Positions 32,281 to 44,078 of a stretch of 64,000 nucleotides of DNA are shown piece after piece; within the stretch, counting starts at the first letter, position 1, and each line of letters starts with the position of its first letter. The notes under the pieces are model-generated. The model searched no databases. It was not told the origin of the DNA and saw nothing but the letters and a program-made list of their open reading frames with translations. Both the position numbers and the translations under genes were made by a program. Source of the DNA: Agroathelia rolfsii (Eukaryota > Basidiomycota > Agaricomycetes > Amylocorticiales > Amylocorticiaceae); the NCBI GenBank assembly GCA_018343915.1, contig JABRWF010000007.1, forward strand, positions 2,232,001 to 2,296,000, given 5' to 3'.

Positions 32281-33406
32281 GCTATGAGGTCGTCCTGACC
32301 TGGCCATAGATTAGAGTCACGTCGCGGATGTTATCCAACCGGATAAATTGATCACGATTGAACTACCCCTTCCATCTGCACCAGTATGGAGTTGCCCATT
32401 TCAAGATGTCGTCTTTGTTTCATTGCTCACAATGGGACTTGCCACCTGTGATGAGAGCTGCCCCTTGTGCAGCATGATCATTTCGAACCTAATTTCAAAC
32501 CCAATAGGGGGTACGGGCCTGATATTGAAGCACGCGTTTAATATCCTTATCATCATGTTTCGATTGAAATACTAACTCGCGTAGGGCCGTGGCGTTGACG
32601 AGTTTCATCCAATGCATTAGTGGACAATGCTGCGCGCCTATCTGTGGTCTTCCATAGCTTATCTTTAGAGAAAAAAGCGGTGCGTTGAATTATTTTCTCC
32701 TGTTTAGGAAATTGGTCACTCTTATGAGTCAAAGATGATTGGGATCGCATTTCTTGGGAGGAGCAGAGCCCTTCAGAGGAGGCGGAATGGAGAGCCGTGT
32801 GAAATCTTCCATAACTGGCATCGACCGATATCATGGGGCATGTACAGAAAAAGGCTTCGTGTGGACAAGCTCATGCAATGTAACCGAGATCCAAGCTATA
32901 AAGCGATTTAATATAAACAATCGAGTAGTAATTTGCATCAAATATGGTGTCGAGGAGATGGTTCAGTCGGAAGAGAGATGACTCAGATGTGGTAGTAATT
33001 GCCACCTCAGGTCGTCCAGCGTTTTAAAAGATGTACGGCGCCTCTAAATGTCACGATATATGGACCACAAATTATCTATCATGACTCTGTTCTGACCCCA
33101 TTTCCTTTTATTCAGCCAGCGAGACCAGTGAAACATATCCGCTGCTTTTAAGACCGAAATGAAAATGGATTGGGCCTCGAGTCAAGCTACTACTGGCAGT
33201 GATATCACAACAAACAGATGCATGACCATGATGTGAATTTTCAAAAATAAAGCGTCGACAAGAAAGGCAAACTGGTCACGCGATCACGGGTTATTGCCGA
33301 TGAGTGTCGTGTCGCGTCGTCCAGTGTGGATTACCTGAATTACCGCATTCACCTTCATAACCCGACTTACTCGTCAATAATACCGGTCCATAATAACGGA
33401 CCAGAA
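32281..33406. other. Region upstream of STE24, possible 5' part of orphan gene
   Basis: Several short open frames occur on both strands, including a reverse-strand Ser/Gln-rich one at 32553-32834. None could be joined by splice sites to the orphan gene or to STE24. The right end must hold the STE24 promoter. Confidence 0.3.
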
Positions 33407-35296
33407 ATGAGTAAAATCCAACTCAGCGATGTCACTCCAAGTGGCATTCTGTCGGTAATTGAAGAAAGACTTGCTTTCGTCACTACTGCTCCCATTCCAT
33501 GGCAAAACCTGGTCCTTGGCTTCTCTTGGACGATCACTGTCTTCGAGATATATCTCTTGTAATGATATTCCACTTTGAATGCTCTGTCCAAGGCATTGAT
33601 ATATTTCTACTCAAAGATTGCGTCAATACCCTCTGTACAGCAAAACTGAGCCCCCGGCAGCGCTCAGGAAGCATATTGACGCCGAGACCTTCGCTAAATC
33701 ACAACAGTATGGCAAGGACAAGGCAAAATTTTCAATCTTTTCTGGTCTGTATAAACAGGCTTTGGAGACTCTTACTCTTCTCTGGGGCGCATATCCCTGG
33801 TCTTGGGATGTTGCCGGCAGGGTTATTGGGCGCTTTGGGTATGGTCCTGAATACGAGGTTTGATCCCAGTCGTGTACCCCTCAGCAGAAAAAGAGTCTGA
33901 TTAAGAAATAATATTACAGATTTTGCAATCATGCATGTTTATTCTCATTCTGGTTGCCGTTTCCTCCATCCCTTCTATTCCGCTCTCCGTATACCAAACA
34001 TTCGTTCTCGAGGAAAAGCACGGATTCAACAAGACGACACCGTCGCTTTTCGTTGCGGACCTGGTCAAGGGGTGGATCTTGGGCATTGTCATTGGCATGC
34101 CTTTCCTATCTTTGTTCTTGTACATCTTCAAATGGGCGGGCGCGAGCTTTGTGCCCTGGTTGACTGGCTTCTTGTATGTCAATGTTATTACGAACCACGT
34201 AGACCGGACGCTGACTTGGCGCGAAATTGAAGCTTCGCCTTCCAGATGATCATAGTATGTTTTCTTATACCTCCCTGTCCTTAGGTCTCATGGAGCTAAA
34301 AATTTCTTGACTAGGTCATTCTTTACCCTACAGTTATCCAACCCTTCTTTAACAAGCTGTCCCCTCTTGGTGATGGCGAACTGAAGACACGTATAGAGAC
34401 TCTCGCAGCGAAACTCAAGTTCCCATTGAAGCATTTGTACGAGATTGATGGATCCAAGCGCAGCTCTCACAGCAACGCGTATTTCTTTGGTCTGCCTTGG
34501 GTGATTACTGATTTTCATCGCTCAAGTCAATGTACTTATATGCGTACACTTCAGAGCAAGCACATTGTCATCTTCGACACCTTAATCAAGCAGAGCGAGC
34601 CTCAGGAAGTTGAAGCCGTTCTTGGTAAGCCCAACAGAAAAGGCTATTATCTTGGTTGATATTTTTAACCATAAATACGCCTACAGCCCACGAACTTGGC
34701 CACTGGTACTATATGCACCCCACGAAGCTGATGCTCATCTCGCAACTCCACATATTCACTATCCTCTCCACTTTCTCGCCGTTCCTTCACTCGCCTCCTT
34801 TGCTTCTCTCTTTCGGTTTCCCCCAACAGGTTGCCCGTCAGCCTCCTACCATGATCGCATTTATGCTCTATCAGGTGAATTTCACCATCCAAAATAGCAC
34901 CCTCTTCGTCAAATCCATCTCATAAAATCTACACAGATGATTTTGACGCCCATGGAGTCCGTAGTGGGCGTCATCATGAACTTCATCTCTCGCAAGTTTG
35001 AGTGGGAGGCCGACCGGTTCGCATGCGAGTTGCAGGAGAAACTTTCGGATCCTGGTATGCAGGATATTGGTGACAGGCTCGGAAACGCGTTGATCACGCT
35101 CCATGTCAAGAATTTATCAACGGTTTGGGTCGATTGGCTGTTAGTTGTCTTTTCTCTCACATTTGTCGCAAAATTACTTGCTTGTTAATCATGAATTACT
35201 AGGTTCTCTGCTTACCACCACTCCCACCCGACATTAATGGAGCGACTGAAGGAGTTGGATGCGTACAAAGTCACCCACACGCAAAAGAAGCAGTAA
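33407..35296 (+). CDS. STE24: CAAX prenyl protease Ste24 (M48 zinc metalloprotease)
   Basis: Exons: 33407..33558, 33617..33857, 33920..34173, 34233..34254, 34315..34500, 34555..34624, 34687..34874, 34937..35139, 35203..35296; 469 aa. The zinc site is AHELGHW (about 309-315) with the third ligand in FEWEADRFA (about 392-400). Other family motifs: YPWSWDVAGR, VLEEKHGFNKTT, YPTVIQPFFNKLSPL and SKRSSHSNAYFFGLPW. Six or seven membrane helices are visible. Ste24 sits in the ER and inner nuclear membrane, removes the AAX tripeptide from farnesylated proteins and makes a second cut in a-factor-type pheromones, the pheromone class used by basidiomycetes. Exon 4 is only 22 nt. The start follows directly before the first conserved block. 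Confidence 0.92.
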
Positions 35297-35359
35297 TCAT
35301 ATTAGCATTCATTTGTGATTAATAGTAGGAAGAGATCAAGATGTCGAACAATAATTTAT
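35297..35359. other. 63-bp convergent 3' junction, STE24 / ATG22
   Basis: The stop codons of two convergent genes are only 63 bp apart, so their 3' untranslated regions almost certainly overlap. AATAATAAT-rich sequence could supply polyadenylation signals for both strands. Confidence 0.6.
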
Positions 35360-37540
35360 TTATTGATATTCGTTTGAGTATGTCTGGGCTTTTCGTCGCC
35401 CCTCCTCGACGTCGACCGTTATTAGGATAGGTACGGCAAGCCAGACCATGAAGACAAGGAAGGGGAAAGCCCAGCGGATGTTGCCTGTTTTGTCTGCGAT
35501 AAGGCCAACTACCAGGGGGCCTATGAAGGAGCTTGACTGTAAAGAGATATTAAGGGTGGTAAGACACCGAGCGCAGGCTGTTAGTCCGTGCTGTAGAGAC
35601 ATACCTTGTCTGTGATTGAGAATAGACCATACCTGGTAATCAAGTATGAGTAAGGATGTGTGCACTGAGGGGCAGGTATGTTTGGGTCTCTTACCACCGC
35701 GCTTCTTGCCCTGGAGGCACTAGCTCTGCATAAAACGCCCGAGCATATCCTTGGAAAGCTCCATAAACGCTTCCTAATAATACCATGAGATCTCTCTCAC
35801 TCTCAAGCATAGCGCTAATTTGAGCTTATACGCACCGAAATAAACAGCTAAGGCAAACATCTCGCCCTGCGTTGTCAATCCGCCGAACTTGGTGTGTTCG
35901 TGGAATAAGGGAAGGAATCCTAAACAGCCATAAGCCGGAATGGCGGATGCAAGAAGGACCAGGATGACGAGCACGCGGAGGTTGGACCACCCCAGCCGCC
36001 GTTGCAAAATGGGCCAGATGAGGGAGCCAAGGATTCCGGACGTGGGCGTGAGTACGCCGACGAGGATAAGCGCGGAAGGCTGCATATGCAGCGTGGTCTT
36101 TCCGAATAGAATTGCTGTGGACGTGATGGTCGTAAAGCCTGGGCGTCGGCTCATGTGAGTATGTACCACTGTGTTGAAGGTTTAAGGTCAAGAATAGCGC
36201 ACCATCAGATAAGAGGAACCAAGCGGCAAGATACTGGAAGGTATTTCGTAGTCGTCTGATTTCCTTGGGACGAAGCATGCTTCCCAGCCTGCGCCAAGCA
36301 GAAGCGACCTCGACGAAGAAGCCACCATTCGGCCGTTCATGCTGCGGGTCAACGTCGTTGGTGTCCAGCCAGGCTGTATCCTTGGATGTGTGTTCCGTAC
36401 TGGGTAACCATATTCCAGCAGGAATGGAAAACACTGCCCACCAGATTCCGCTGAGCCCAATGGCGAGGCGTAAGGAGAACGTCGATCCGTGCATAAGCGT
36501 TACAGGAACAAGGGCAAGGATTAGTAAAAGTATGCCTGCCCCATATCCTAGAGCAATACCCTTCGATGATATCCGGGACGTCGCACGAGATAGTTCTGCA
36601 TCGTATTCTTTCTGGAGTTGACTCTCATCAGGAATGTCCTGATTACCACTGGGTAGAAGAGGATCAGAGGCGGCGCCTTCCTCTGACTCTGTCCATTCGG
36701 GACCTTCGACGTTGGTAGGGGAGAGTGAAAGAGCGTGTATCCGAGAGCCTATTTGCACAACTTCAGGAGAAGATCTTGCCAAGAAAGGAATGTATGCATT
36801 CATGGCTACAACGGAAGCACCAAAGGCAACATTGGAGCAAATAGCCAGTAAAGCTGACAGATACCAAACAGGAGAGGTCGAGGGAAGAGTTAGGAATAGC
36901 GTTGCGGAGATCGATCCGATGTAGGCAAAGATGAGTAGAAGACGTTTTCGGTAGGGTGCTAGAAGGTACTGAGATTCTCCTGGCCCAGAGCCCAAATTAT
37001 GACAACTTACGATAATCGGCAATACCGCCCATGGAAATAACGGTTAGAGCCTGTAAGGCCACCGAGGTTGAATATACGTATAAACTATAAAACGGTGTTA
37101 GGTCTCCCCAAGACAATGAGCTATGAATATTTGAAGGAAATAAAAACCTGTAGCTTGCTGTATCAATCCACACCCAACCTAATTTTACCACACAACGTAA
37201 GGATTCTTCATCAGAAGCGGTTTGACTTGTGACGTTGGCACTACATGGAACAGTCTTATCCGGTAGAAGATATCCATTGTCCCGAGCAAACTGTTCAAGG
37301 CAGACGGGCAAGAACAGAGTAAGAGAGACAATAACGAAGACCTCGCTTTCATTGTGATAAGCCTTAAAATATTATTCAAACGAAAATCATGATGTCTAAC
37401 CTAGCAAAGGCATAGCTTAGCCATCCCCACATGTGTTTTCGAGCAGATGTCATCAGGGAGTCTTTACTCGCAGTGCCGTCTTCCGGGTCAGAAGCGTTTG
37501 AAGTAGCAATATGAAACGTGGGGTTCAATTGCCTGGACAT
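35360..37540 (-). CDS. ATG22: Autophagy-related vacuolar amino-acid effluxer Atg22
   Basis: Exons (reverse): 37401..37540, 37148..37345, 37011..37084, 36203..36958, 35836..36138, 35695..35773, 35605..35632, 35360..35536; 584 aa. Family motifs in order: WLSYAFASEVFVIVSLTLF, LEQFARDNG, YVYSTSVALQALTVISMGG, AMNAYIPFLAR, SSKGIALGYGAG, FLLSDGFTTITSTAILFGK, YGAFQGYARAFYAELVPPG, WYGLFSITDKSSSFIGP. About twelve helices with a large loop (about residues 195-250) carrying Ser/Glu-rich sequence, as in other members. Atg22 exports leucine and other amino acids from the vacuole after autophagic breakdown. The acceptor for exon 2 (AAAG) is weak but restores the AFASEVFV block exactly. Confidence 0.9.
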
Positions 37541-38156
37541 GCCGGTACGGGCGCAGTAGGCAGGTGATTATATGAATCGTATAAAGTGCGGTGTACTAGA
37601 GATTACTATGTAGCAGCAACCGGAGCGATAGTTCAAGCTATAGTCGTAGTATAGGGCCAGCAATGCGTTGACGTAGAGTGAAGTGTCGAGTGATGTCCGT
37701 ATAATTTTCCAAAAAGCGTCAAGAAAGTCTCAGCAGCCTGTTGCTCCTGGCACTGAACATGAGCGAAGCTGAATAGCTTCACTGGCAGGCCCGGGGTTTA
37801 CTTGCAGAGTCCTGTGAGCGCACGCTAGTTAAGCTGAGTCTGAAATAATGACAGCCGCGGCAAATGCACCGCGGCATTATTCAATTTTATTTTTATTGAC
37901 TAAAGCCAGTGCTAAGAGGCGGTTTGATAGTGGGACCTGCCAGAGATACAAAATAGCTAGACATCACTTACGCACAACCATCAAGGACCCGTTCTCTCTT
38001 TCCAACCTTCTCTAAAAAATTACAAACATTTCAAAAACACTCACGTACATACACGATACACAGCGTTTTCCAAACTACACCGATATCACCTAAATCTTCC
38101 TTTAGACCCACTTCCCTCTTTCTACTTCTTTTCTCTCTCTACCACTATACCCCCCT
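37541..38156. other. Intergenic region upstream of ATG22
   Basis: 616 bp with no supported gene. It includes the ATG22 promoter. A pyrimidine-rich tract runs from about 37990 to 38160. Confidence 0.35.
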
Positions 38157-38612
38157 TTAATTTTGAGCCTTCGGACTCTCCCCGTCGCAGGGCACTCGTT
38201 TCCCACTATAGTCGCTCCAAGTCTTCCCACCCCAAAACACTTAAACACATACCATGTAAATTTGTACATACTTACGAAGCAGTGGTAACATAGGCCTTTC
38301 AGGCCTGACAATATCACTATAAATAAATGGATTTCTGACTGATAGTGGGACATCGCCACCTGCCAGTACATGCTCTTTCATCCCGAACTTATTTCGTTCC
38401 TCTAGACTCGTGTAGAACCACCCACTAAGTGTCACTTCTCGTTGCGAATACGAAAGCGGAATAAGGATTTTATTGCTTTCAAGTTGAGCTTCAGTCACAT
38501 TTGCATCGCCGAGCCTGCCTATGGGCGACCAGCCGCTTTCCATTGGGTGCCTTTGTGCCGACACAGGGCATGCAATATCGGAATAGGTACTAAGTAATCC
38601 CGCCGAGCCCAA
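38157..38612 (-). CDS. Possible orphan gene, 3' part
   Basis: A reverse-strand frame from about 38612 to 38276 (with RLGDANVTEAQLESNKIL, SGWFYTSLEERNKFG, ERPMLPLL) can be joined over a 36-nt intron (38240..38275, GTAAGT donor) to 38157..38239, which continues as FWGGKTWSDYSGKRVPCDG and stops. Composition is protein-like and the joined frame is consistent. The 5' end is not found, and 36 nt is short for an intron here. No family is recognised. It could be a chance frame or a decayed gene. Confidence 0.3.
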
Positions 38613-39417
38613 ATTATTTCAACTGAGTACAAAACATACTAGCAAGCGTTGGCATAGCAGGTTGTTATTCGTGGACTGGAATTGGTATACTAATATTTCA
38701 ATATGTTCGTCAAAAAGTGTTATCCGAGTCAATGCCAATAAACGGATGGCTGGCCATTAACGCAATCGACGCAGTTGCCGATTTAATCAATTCCCAATGT
38801 ACAGGAAACTATCCAAGTATTGTAGCTCTTTGCGGAGATACCGGATCCTAATCGAGGAGCTGAGTTTTTCTTCCCGGAAAATAAATTTATGCACACAAGC
38901 ACCTTGTACAGAGCCGCTTGTGCATCCCTGCACGATTTTTGTGAGCATGGGACTTGACTGACATATGGAGTGATCAGGCTGTACCGGCATGTGCCCCAAA
39001 TGCCCCTCACGCCCGACATCCGTTACAATCCCCTAAGGGACAAAAAAAAAGGCCATGCTGCCTGCAATTTAATCCCCACTTGTCATAGCTTCCTCTAGTT
39101 GCCTATTTGATGTCTCATGACAAGGTGTTAGAGCCCCTGGGCGTGGAGGAGTTGGGTCCACAAGCACCTCTATCTTACATTGTTACATCGTCTTTGTGCC
39201 GCCGCACATACTGTTCCAAGCCTCCCTACTACATCTGCGTCTGCTGTCAGGGTTTTTCATAATATTTAGGTCTTTTCAAACTTTATCTATCTATATCTTC
39301 CTGTATTCTTCCATTGTTTCCCAAGTCTGAATAGCTAAATAATTAGCTTTCTGGACTGCGAGGCATTTTCATTGTCTCATACAATTATCTTGCATTTCAT
39401 CCTGTTCCAGGGCACCC
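38613..39417. other. Intergenic region upstream of DUF6533 gene
   Basis: About 800 bp with only short open frames that could not be linked by splice sites. The right half should contain the promoter of the DUF6533 protein gene and, possibly, missing 5' exons of the orphan on the other strand. Confidence 0.3.
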
Positions 39418-41028
39418 ATGTCCGTCAATGGAGAGTCTTTCTCTGTACCGAAAGAGCAAATTCGGGCCATTCAAATAATAAGCTTGTCCTCAGGTGAGTG
39501 GTTTTTTCAAGTTTACGCGCCAATATTGAAGTGAATGACGGACGACCTCACGCAGCGGCTTCTCTGACTTTGTGGGTGTACGACTGGTTTTTGACTGTAG
39601 TCGATGAGCGTAAATTCATCTGGGGGTAAGGTAATTTTCTTAAGCACTAACTCGGCACCATGATAATAGTGTAAGACCCCGACACACTACTTGCATTTAT
39701 GCTTGGGGCTGCACGGCCGATTTTTGATTTATCTCGTGCATCCGATGAATCTCATCGTTTCCACCGCATCATTTGACAAAGCTAAACTGACGCTTAATAT
39801 TTCTGGTAATCCGTTGAATAGAACTTGGCGGCTGAACAAGCGCGTCAAGGCGTTATTCCTGTTTATGCGGTATTACTCCCTTATTGTCCAAGTGTAAGCC
39901 ACAACCAATCCATACTTTATAACTTTCCCTTTTCGTCATTACTAATATTATTCTTTTTATTATTATCCAGCGCTCTTCGTATATGGGCTTCATTTCTTGA
40001 GCCTTCCTACCCAGTTCCTATATCGAGATGTACAGGATTCATCATACTCGGGATGGTCGAGCCATTGGTTTCAAGCAACTGCCTAGATTTTCTACTATTA
40101 TTACGAGGTACGCATGCGTCGAGTTTCATTATGTTGTGAGAGCTAATTTCTATTCCGACAAGTGTGGATTCTCTTCAAACGCACCCGAACCTCCCTTATG
40201 CTCTTGACGAGCGTTCTCACATCACAGATATTCATCGTGATCATCATGGTCGCACTATACATTCCACGTATGAATATCGATGAGTATTGCATGGCTCATC
40301 TATCTATGCCGTTTTTTATCTTCTCTGGGTTAGTTGTGTACCTTAGAGCTCTCATGTGCACCAATATATTATCTGACATCTTTTCCTGGTTCCCCCTCCC
40401 CATGCAGTGTCTCTAACATGACTTTTCAGACTTTGGCTTGGGCATTTACTATTTATCAATGTCGGAAGGCGTACAGATTTGGGTGGAGTCAACATGCTCT
40501 GGTAGCACTTTTAGAGAAGGATGGGACTATAACTTGGTTGGGGATTTGCAGTGAGTCCAATATCGTCAAACTAGGCATGGTACGAGTAAAATATCTCAAC
40601 CTTCCTATCAGGTCTGCTTCTGTTAGCCACAATCATGAACCTCGTCGACAGTCATTTCTCGGCATTGTTTAACTGGTGAGACAGGTTAACCCTAATACAC
40701 AGGCTTCCATATCAATACACACTTTCCCCAGCTGGCTGAGCACCCTGGCGTCCATTGCTGTGGGTTTTCATCTTCATAATTTGCTCTTGTAATAGTCGCA
40801 ACTAACAGGCCTATCTAGGGATGCCGAATGATCATAAACTTGCAGTACCTCGTCAACAATGGCGACGTCCATGTCCCTTCCACAGGACTATCCGTCGATG
40901 TGCAACTAACCACGAGCATCCCCGCCCCAGAAATCGGCTCGATGTGGGCAGACGTGGACGACCATATGATGGACACGTATTCGTGTATACAGGAGCAACT
41001 CGAGCTCCATACTGTCGACCACAGATGA
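39418..41028 (+). CDS. DUF6533 multi-pass membrane protein
   Basis: Exons: 39418..39493, 39556..39625, 39822..39893, 39971..40107, 40163..40328, 40408..40550, 40612..40675, 40732..40759, 40819..41028; 321 aa. The N-terminus (AASLTLWVYDWFLTVVDE) is the DUF6533 block; LNKRVKALFLFMRYYSLIVQ follows, and the last helix ends in the usual GCRMIINLQ. About seven hydrophobic helices and a hydrophilic C-terminal tail of about 60 residues are seen. This basidiomycete-expanded family has no assigned function; a receptor-like role has only been guessed from topology. The penultimate splice (donor GTGGGT after 40759) is chosen because it restores the final helix motif; reading through stops sooner. Confidence 0.8.
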
Positions 41029-41591
41029 GCGAGTCGGTCGATCAGCCGTCGAAGCCCCCTGCCAGTGGCATTAGCCATCACGCACTTCGATTTAACAATC
41101 CACTTATAAGGCTGTGTTATGGTTTTGATTAGACATGCTCTGCTGATGCTGGCTCTGGGCGACCAGCTATTAATCTGGCCCTATCAGCATTGTCCTCAGA
41201 GATCCGTAGCATGCAATAAGGTGAATAAATGGTGATATCCAGTCGTATTAGTATGCCGTATTCTATCAGTCCTAATCCCTAGGAGACAATTTATTCATGA
41301 AATGATGAATACCAGAAGGGTTTAGGTATACTTTCTTGATACGTTTTACGCGCAGTACTGGTATAGGTTGGAATAGTTACGCAATTTATCGATACTCTGG
41401 TAAAATATACCATTTTGTCACTAGGCATTTGCTTTCAGAATGAGGCCGAGAGTAGCGCATTCTAGTGACTTCAACAGCTCAAAACTCACTCTGTATCTGA
41501 TTGGCTAGTAGTACTTATGAAATATTACCCGAATACAGCCGTGGTCGTTGGAAGGAAGCATACTTAAATAATCTTCGTATTTATTCAAGTT
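41029..41591. other. Convergent intergenic region
   Basis: 563 bp between the 3' ends of the DUF6533 and monooxygenase genes. No coding signal or structured repeat was seen. Confidence 0.4.
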
Positions 41592-43810
41592 TTAAGAAAA
41601 ACCCCACCCTTGCATAATGAAGAACAACCATCGAATTCGATCCGGCCGGAAAATGTGGAATAAAATTAACCAAATAGCTGTAAGAGACTTCAATCAGCCA
41701 AAGTGGATTGTATATATTATAAATGAAGATACGGACTGAGCTCCATGTACGTGAAGAAAGAAAGTGCGCCGCCTTTGGCACCACGCTTTGCGAATCTAAT
41801 GACATCTACCCAGAGCTTCATGTCCTTGGGTAATGGGCGAGCATTCCTATTCATTAGCAGAACGAGAAGGATGCGCGTGTCTGTGAAAATGCGGAACTTA
41901 ATGATGAATTCACTAAGGAAGATCGAGTCCACGTACAAATGCCTATATGGCTAGGAATTTCATGTCATTATTAGAGATTCCCATCAAGTGAGCCTTCACT
42001 GAAACTTACAAGTGGCCTACGGTGCCGATAGCGTTCTTGTATGCTGCATTTGTCAGGAGTATACTCCAATCTTCTGTAGAGAAATTTTGCAGATACAAGT
42101 TGGGTCGCTAGAACATTCTTCAGCGCTGCTGGCTTGACATTATGTCCACTAGTACTGGCGCACCTGGTAATCTTCTGGGAACAAATCCTTTGGTAAGAAG
42201 TCTACAGATGGTAGTTTAAACCCTGTAGCGAGAACAATGACATCTGCTCCAAACTCTTTCTCCTTCCCCGCATCCCCGGGCTTGCTTTGCCTATCTCGAA
42301 CATTTACACGTATTCCGTTTTGGAGAAGTTTCTTGGTTTCGCCGCGAACATATTCTACGCTACCCCTGCGTACGTGTTCAAGGAACTCGTCATTCACAAT
42401 AGGGGTTGATTCGAATAGGCCTTTGCTAGCTGGCACAAGATCCTCGACGCCATGATAATGCCATTTTCGAAGGAAGTACTCCCAGAGGAAGCTGTTAAAG
42501 TCAAAATTATGTTCAGTACTAGTAAAAGCGGAGAAGAGCGCATATACTCGCCTCAGAGGCATCTCGCGCCCGAACGGTTGCATAGAGATGAGCGTATCAA
42601 CAGCCATATTTCGCGGGATTATCCACTAAAAAATACCACATTGATTTAATGATAGTTGTTGCGTGCCAAATGAATGCATACCTTGTCATCTCGAGCGAGC
42701 ATCACACAATGATCTGCACCACGGCTCAGCGCGGTCTCTGCAGCTTCTACTCCGCTGGCACCGCTGCCGATGATAACCACAGACTTTCCCTTCAGTTCGT
42801 CTCCCGAGACTGTGTCTAACTGGGAAGAGTGCAATATGGTTCCTTTGAATGCATTGCGATCATCCGCTTTACTATCTACGTCATTCTCTGACTTGTCTTC
42901 GGTTTTGCTATCACCATCACGAGCTGGGATGTGTTTTGGCATGCCCTCCAATGGTATCCACAATGGCTCCCCACAGGTTCCGACAGTGGCTATTATCGCG
43001 TCAAATATGCCTTCTTTGCCATCGTTAATTATCCAACGGGAATGGCCAAGGCTTGAAGGATCACTGTCCTCAAAATCGTGAGGGTCTGCACGTCGTACAG
43101 ATGTGACAGGGGTCTAAGAGAAGACACTTGAGCCATTTGACTGCAAATACCCATATTCATCATAACAAACTTTGAACCGAGTCCTGGATTCCAACTCGTA
43201 CTCTTTCCAGATACGAGAAATTTCTAAGGAGATTGGATGTAAGTGTATTTTATTATATAACAGAGTCCAGTCATACCGCCCAGTATCTCGTCTCTCTGTG
43301 GGAACGACTTCCTCCAAAGGAGGGCAGGATGGAAGCGATAAAGCAAAGAGTTAAGTTGTAAACCAGAGGTGAAGTTGACGTTGGCCCAGATGCCGCCAAC
43401 TTTGTCTTGACTCTCAAATATTACGACATCAAAACCATGAGAAATTGCATGTCTAGAAATAATACAATGTCATGAGGTTTTTTTATATATCGCTGCTGAG
43501 TATGAGATTGACTTACGCCGCTGAGGAGATGCCGGTTAACCCAGCACCAATAACTGCGATACGTCCACGCTGCTTTGTAGAGTTCTGCTTATGCCTTGGT
43601 AGGGGCTATATCAAGCGGTTACAACCATACTTTCAATGGAAAAAATAAATTGTAATAACATACTGGCTTGAAAAGCCAGGAAATCACAGTCTGCACGAGA
43701 ATGTACAGTATCTCAAATATAGCCGTGACTATTTGTGTGGGCGAGCTAAAGGGAAAATGTGAAAAGTGTTCTCTGCTAACTTGATTAAGGGCATCTATGA
43801 CAGGAGACAT
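41592..43810 (-). CDS. Flavin-containing monooxygenase (FMO-like)
   Basis: Exons (reverse): 43664..43810, 43517..43605, 43277..43452, 43171..43223, 42682..43113, 42552..42625, 42164..42491, 42010..42107, 41937..41950, 41737..41880, 41592..41677; 546 aa. A hydrophobic N-terminal segment (about 32-48) may anchor it. FAD site GAGLTGISSAA (about 68-78), NADPH site VVIIGSGASGVEAA (about 265), and VIVLATGFKLPSVDF near the C-terminus are present. The end (MELTIWLILFHIFRP, then MQGWGFS) is typical of a fungal FMO group. Such enzymes oxygenate N, S or keto groups; substrate unknown. Intron 42492..42551 has a GC donor (GCGAGT), and exon 9 is 14 nt. Divergent from the NTF2-like gene. Confidence 0.87.
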
Positions 43811-44078
43811 GGTGAATGCAACGAGAAGTGATACAGATCTGAGGGGTTACGAGGCTTATAATTATGTGACGACGAAGTTTAGGTTGGATGTCATGACATC
43901 ACTATTGATCAATGTTTATCACATGCTTCCCTATCTGTGACTTCATTCTGCGGAAGGAAATAACATCACCCATTGCGGTTCTGGAGTCATGGATCCGGGT
44001 TCTGTATTGCCAGTATCCCTGGTGATGGCGTAAGGCTCGGGCTGTCACTTGAACTTCGACGCTCATCCAACCTGGAAC
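43811..44078. promoter_or_regulatory. Divergent promoter, FMO / NTF2-like genes
   Basis: 268 bp separate the two ATGs. A GTTTATCACATG stretch and ATTATGTGAC lie within it, but no element could be assigned to a known regulator. Joint control is inferred from orientation and the small gap. Confidence 0.45.

Noticed and set aside
40760..40792. Read-through end of the DUF6533 protein at TAA 40790-40792
   Set aside because: It would drop the final helix motif; splicing at 40759 to 40819 restores it.
42492..42551. Continuous FMO reading frame through this segment
   Set aside because: The frame is open, but removing it as a GC-AG intron restores the block REMPLSFLWEYFLRKW; the read-through peptide has no counterpart in the family.
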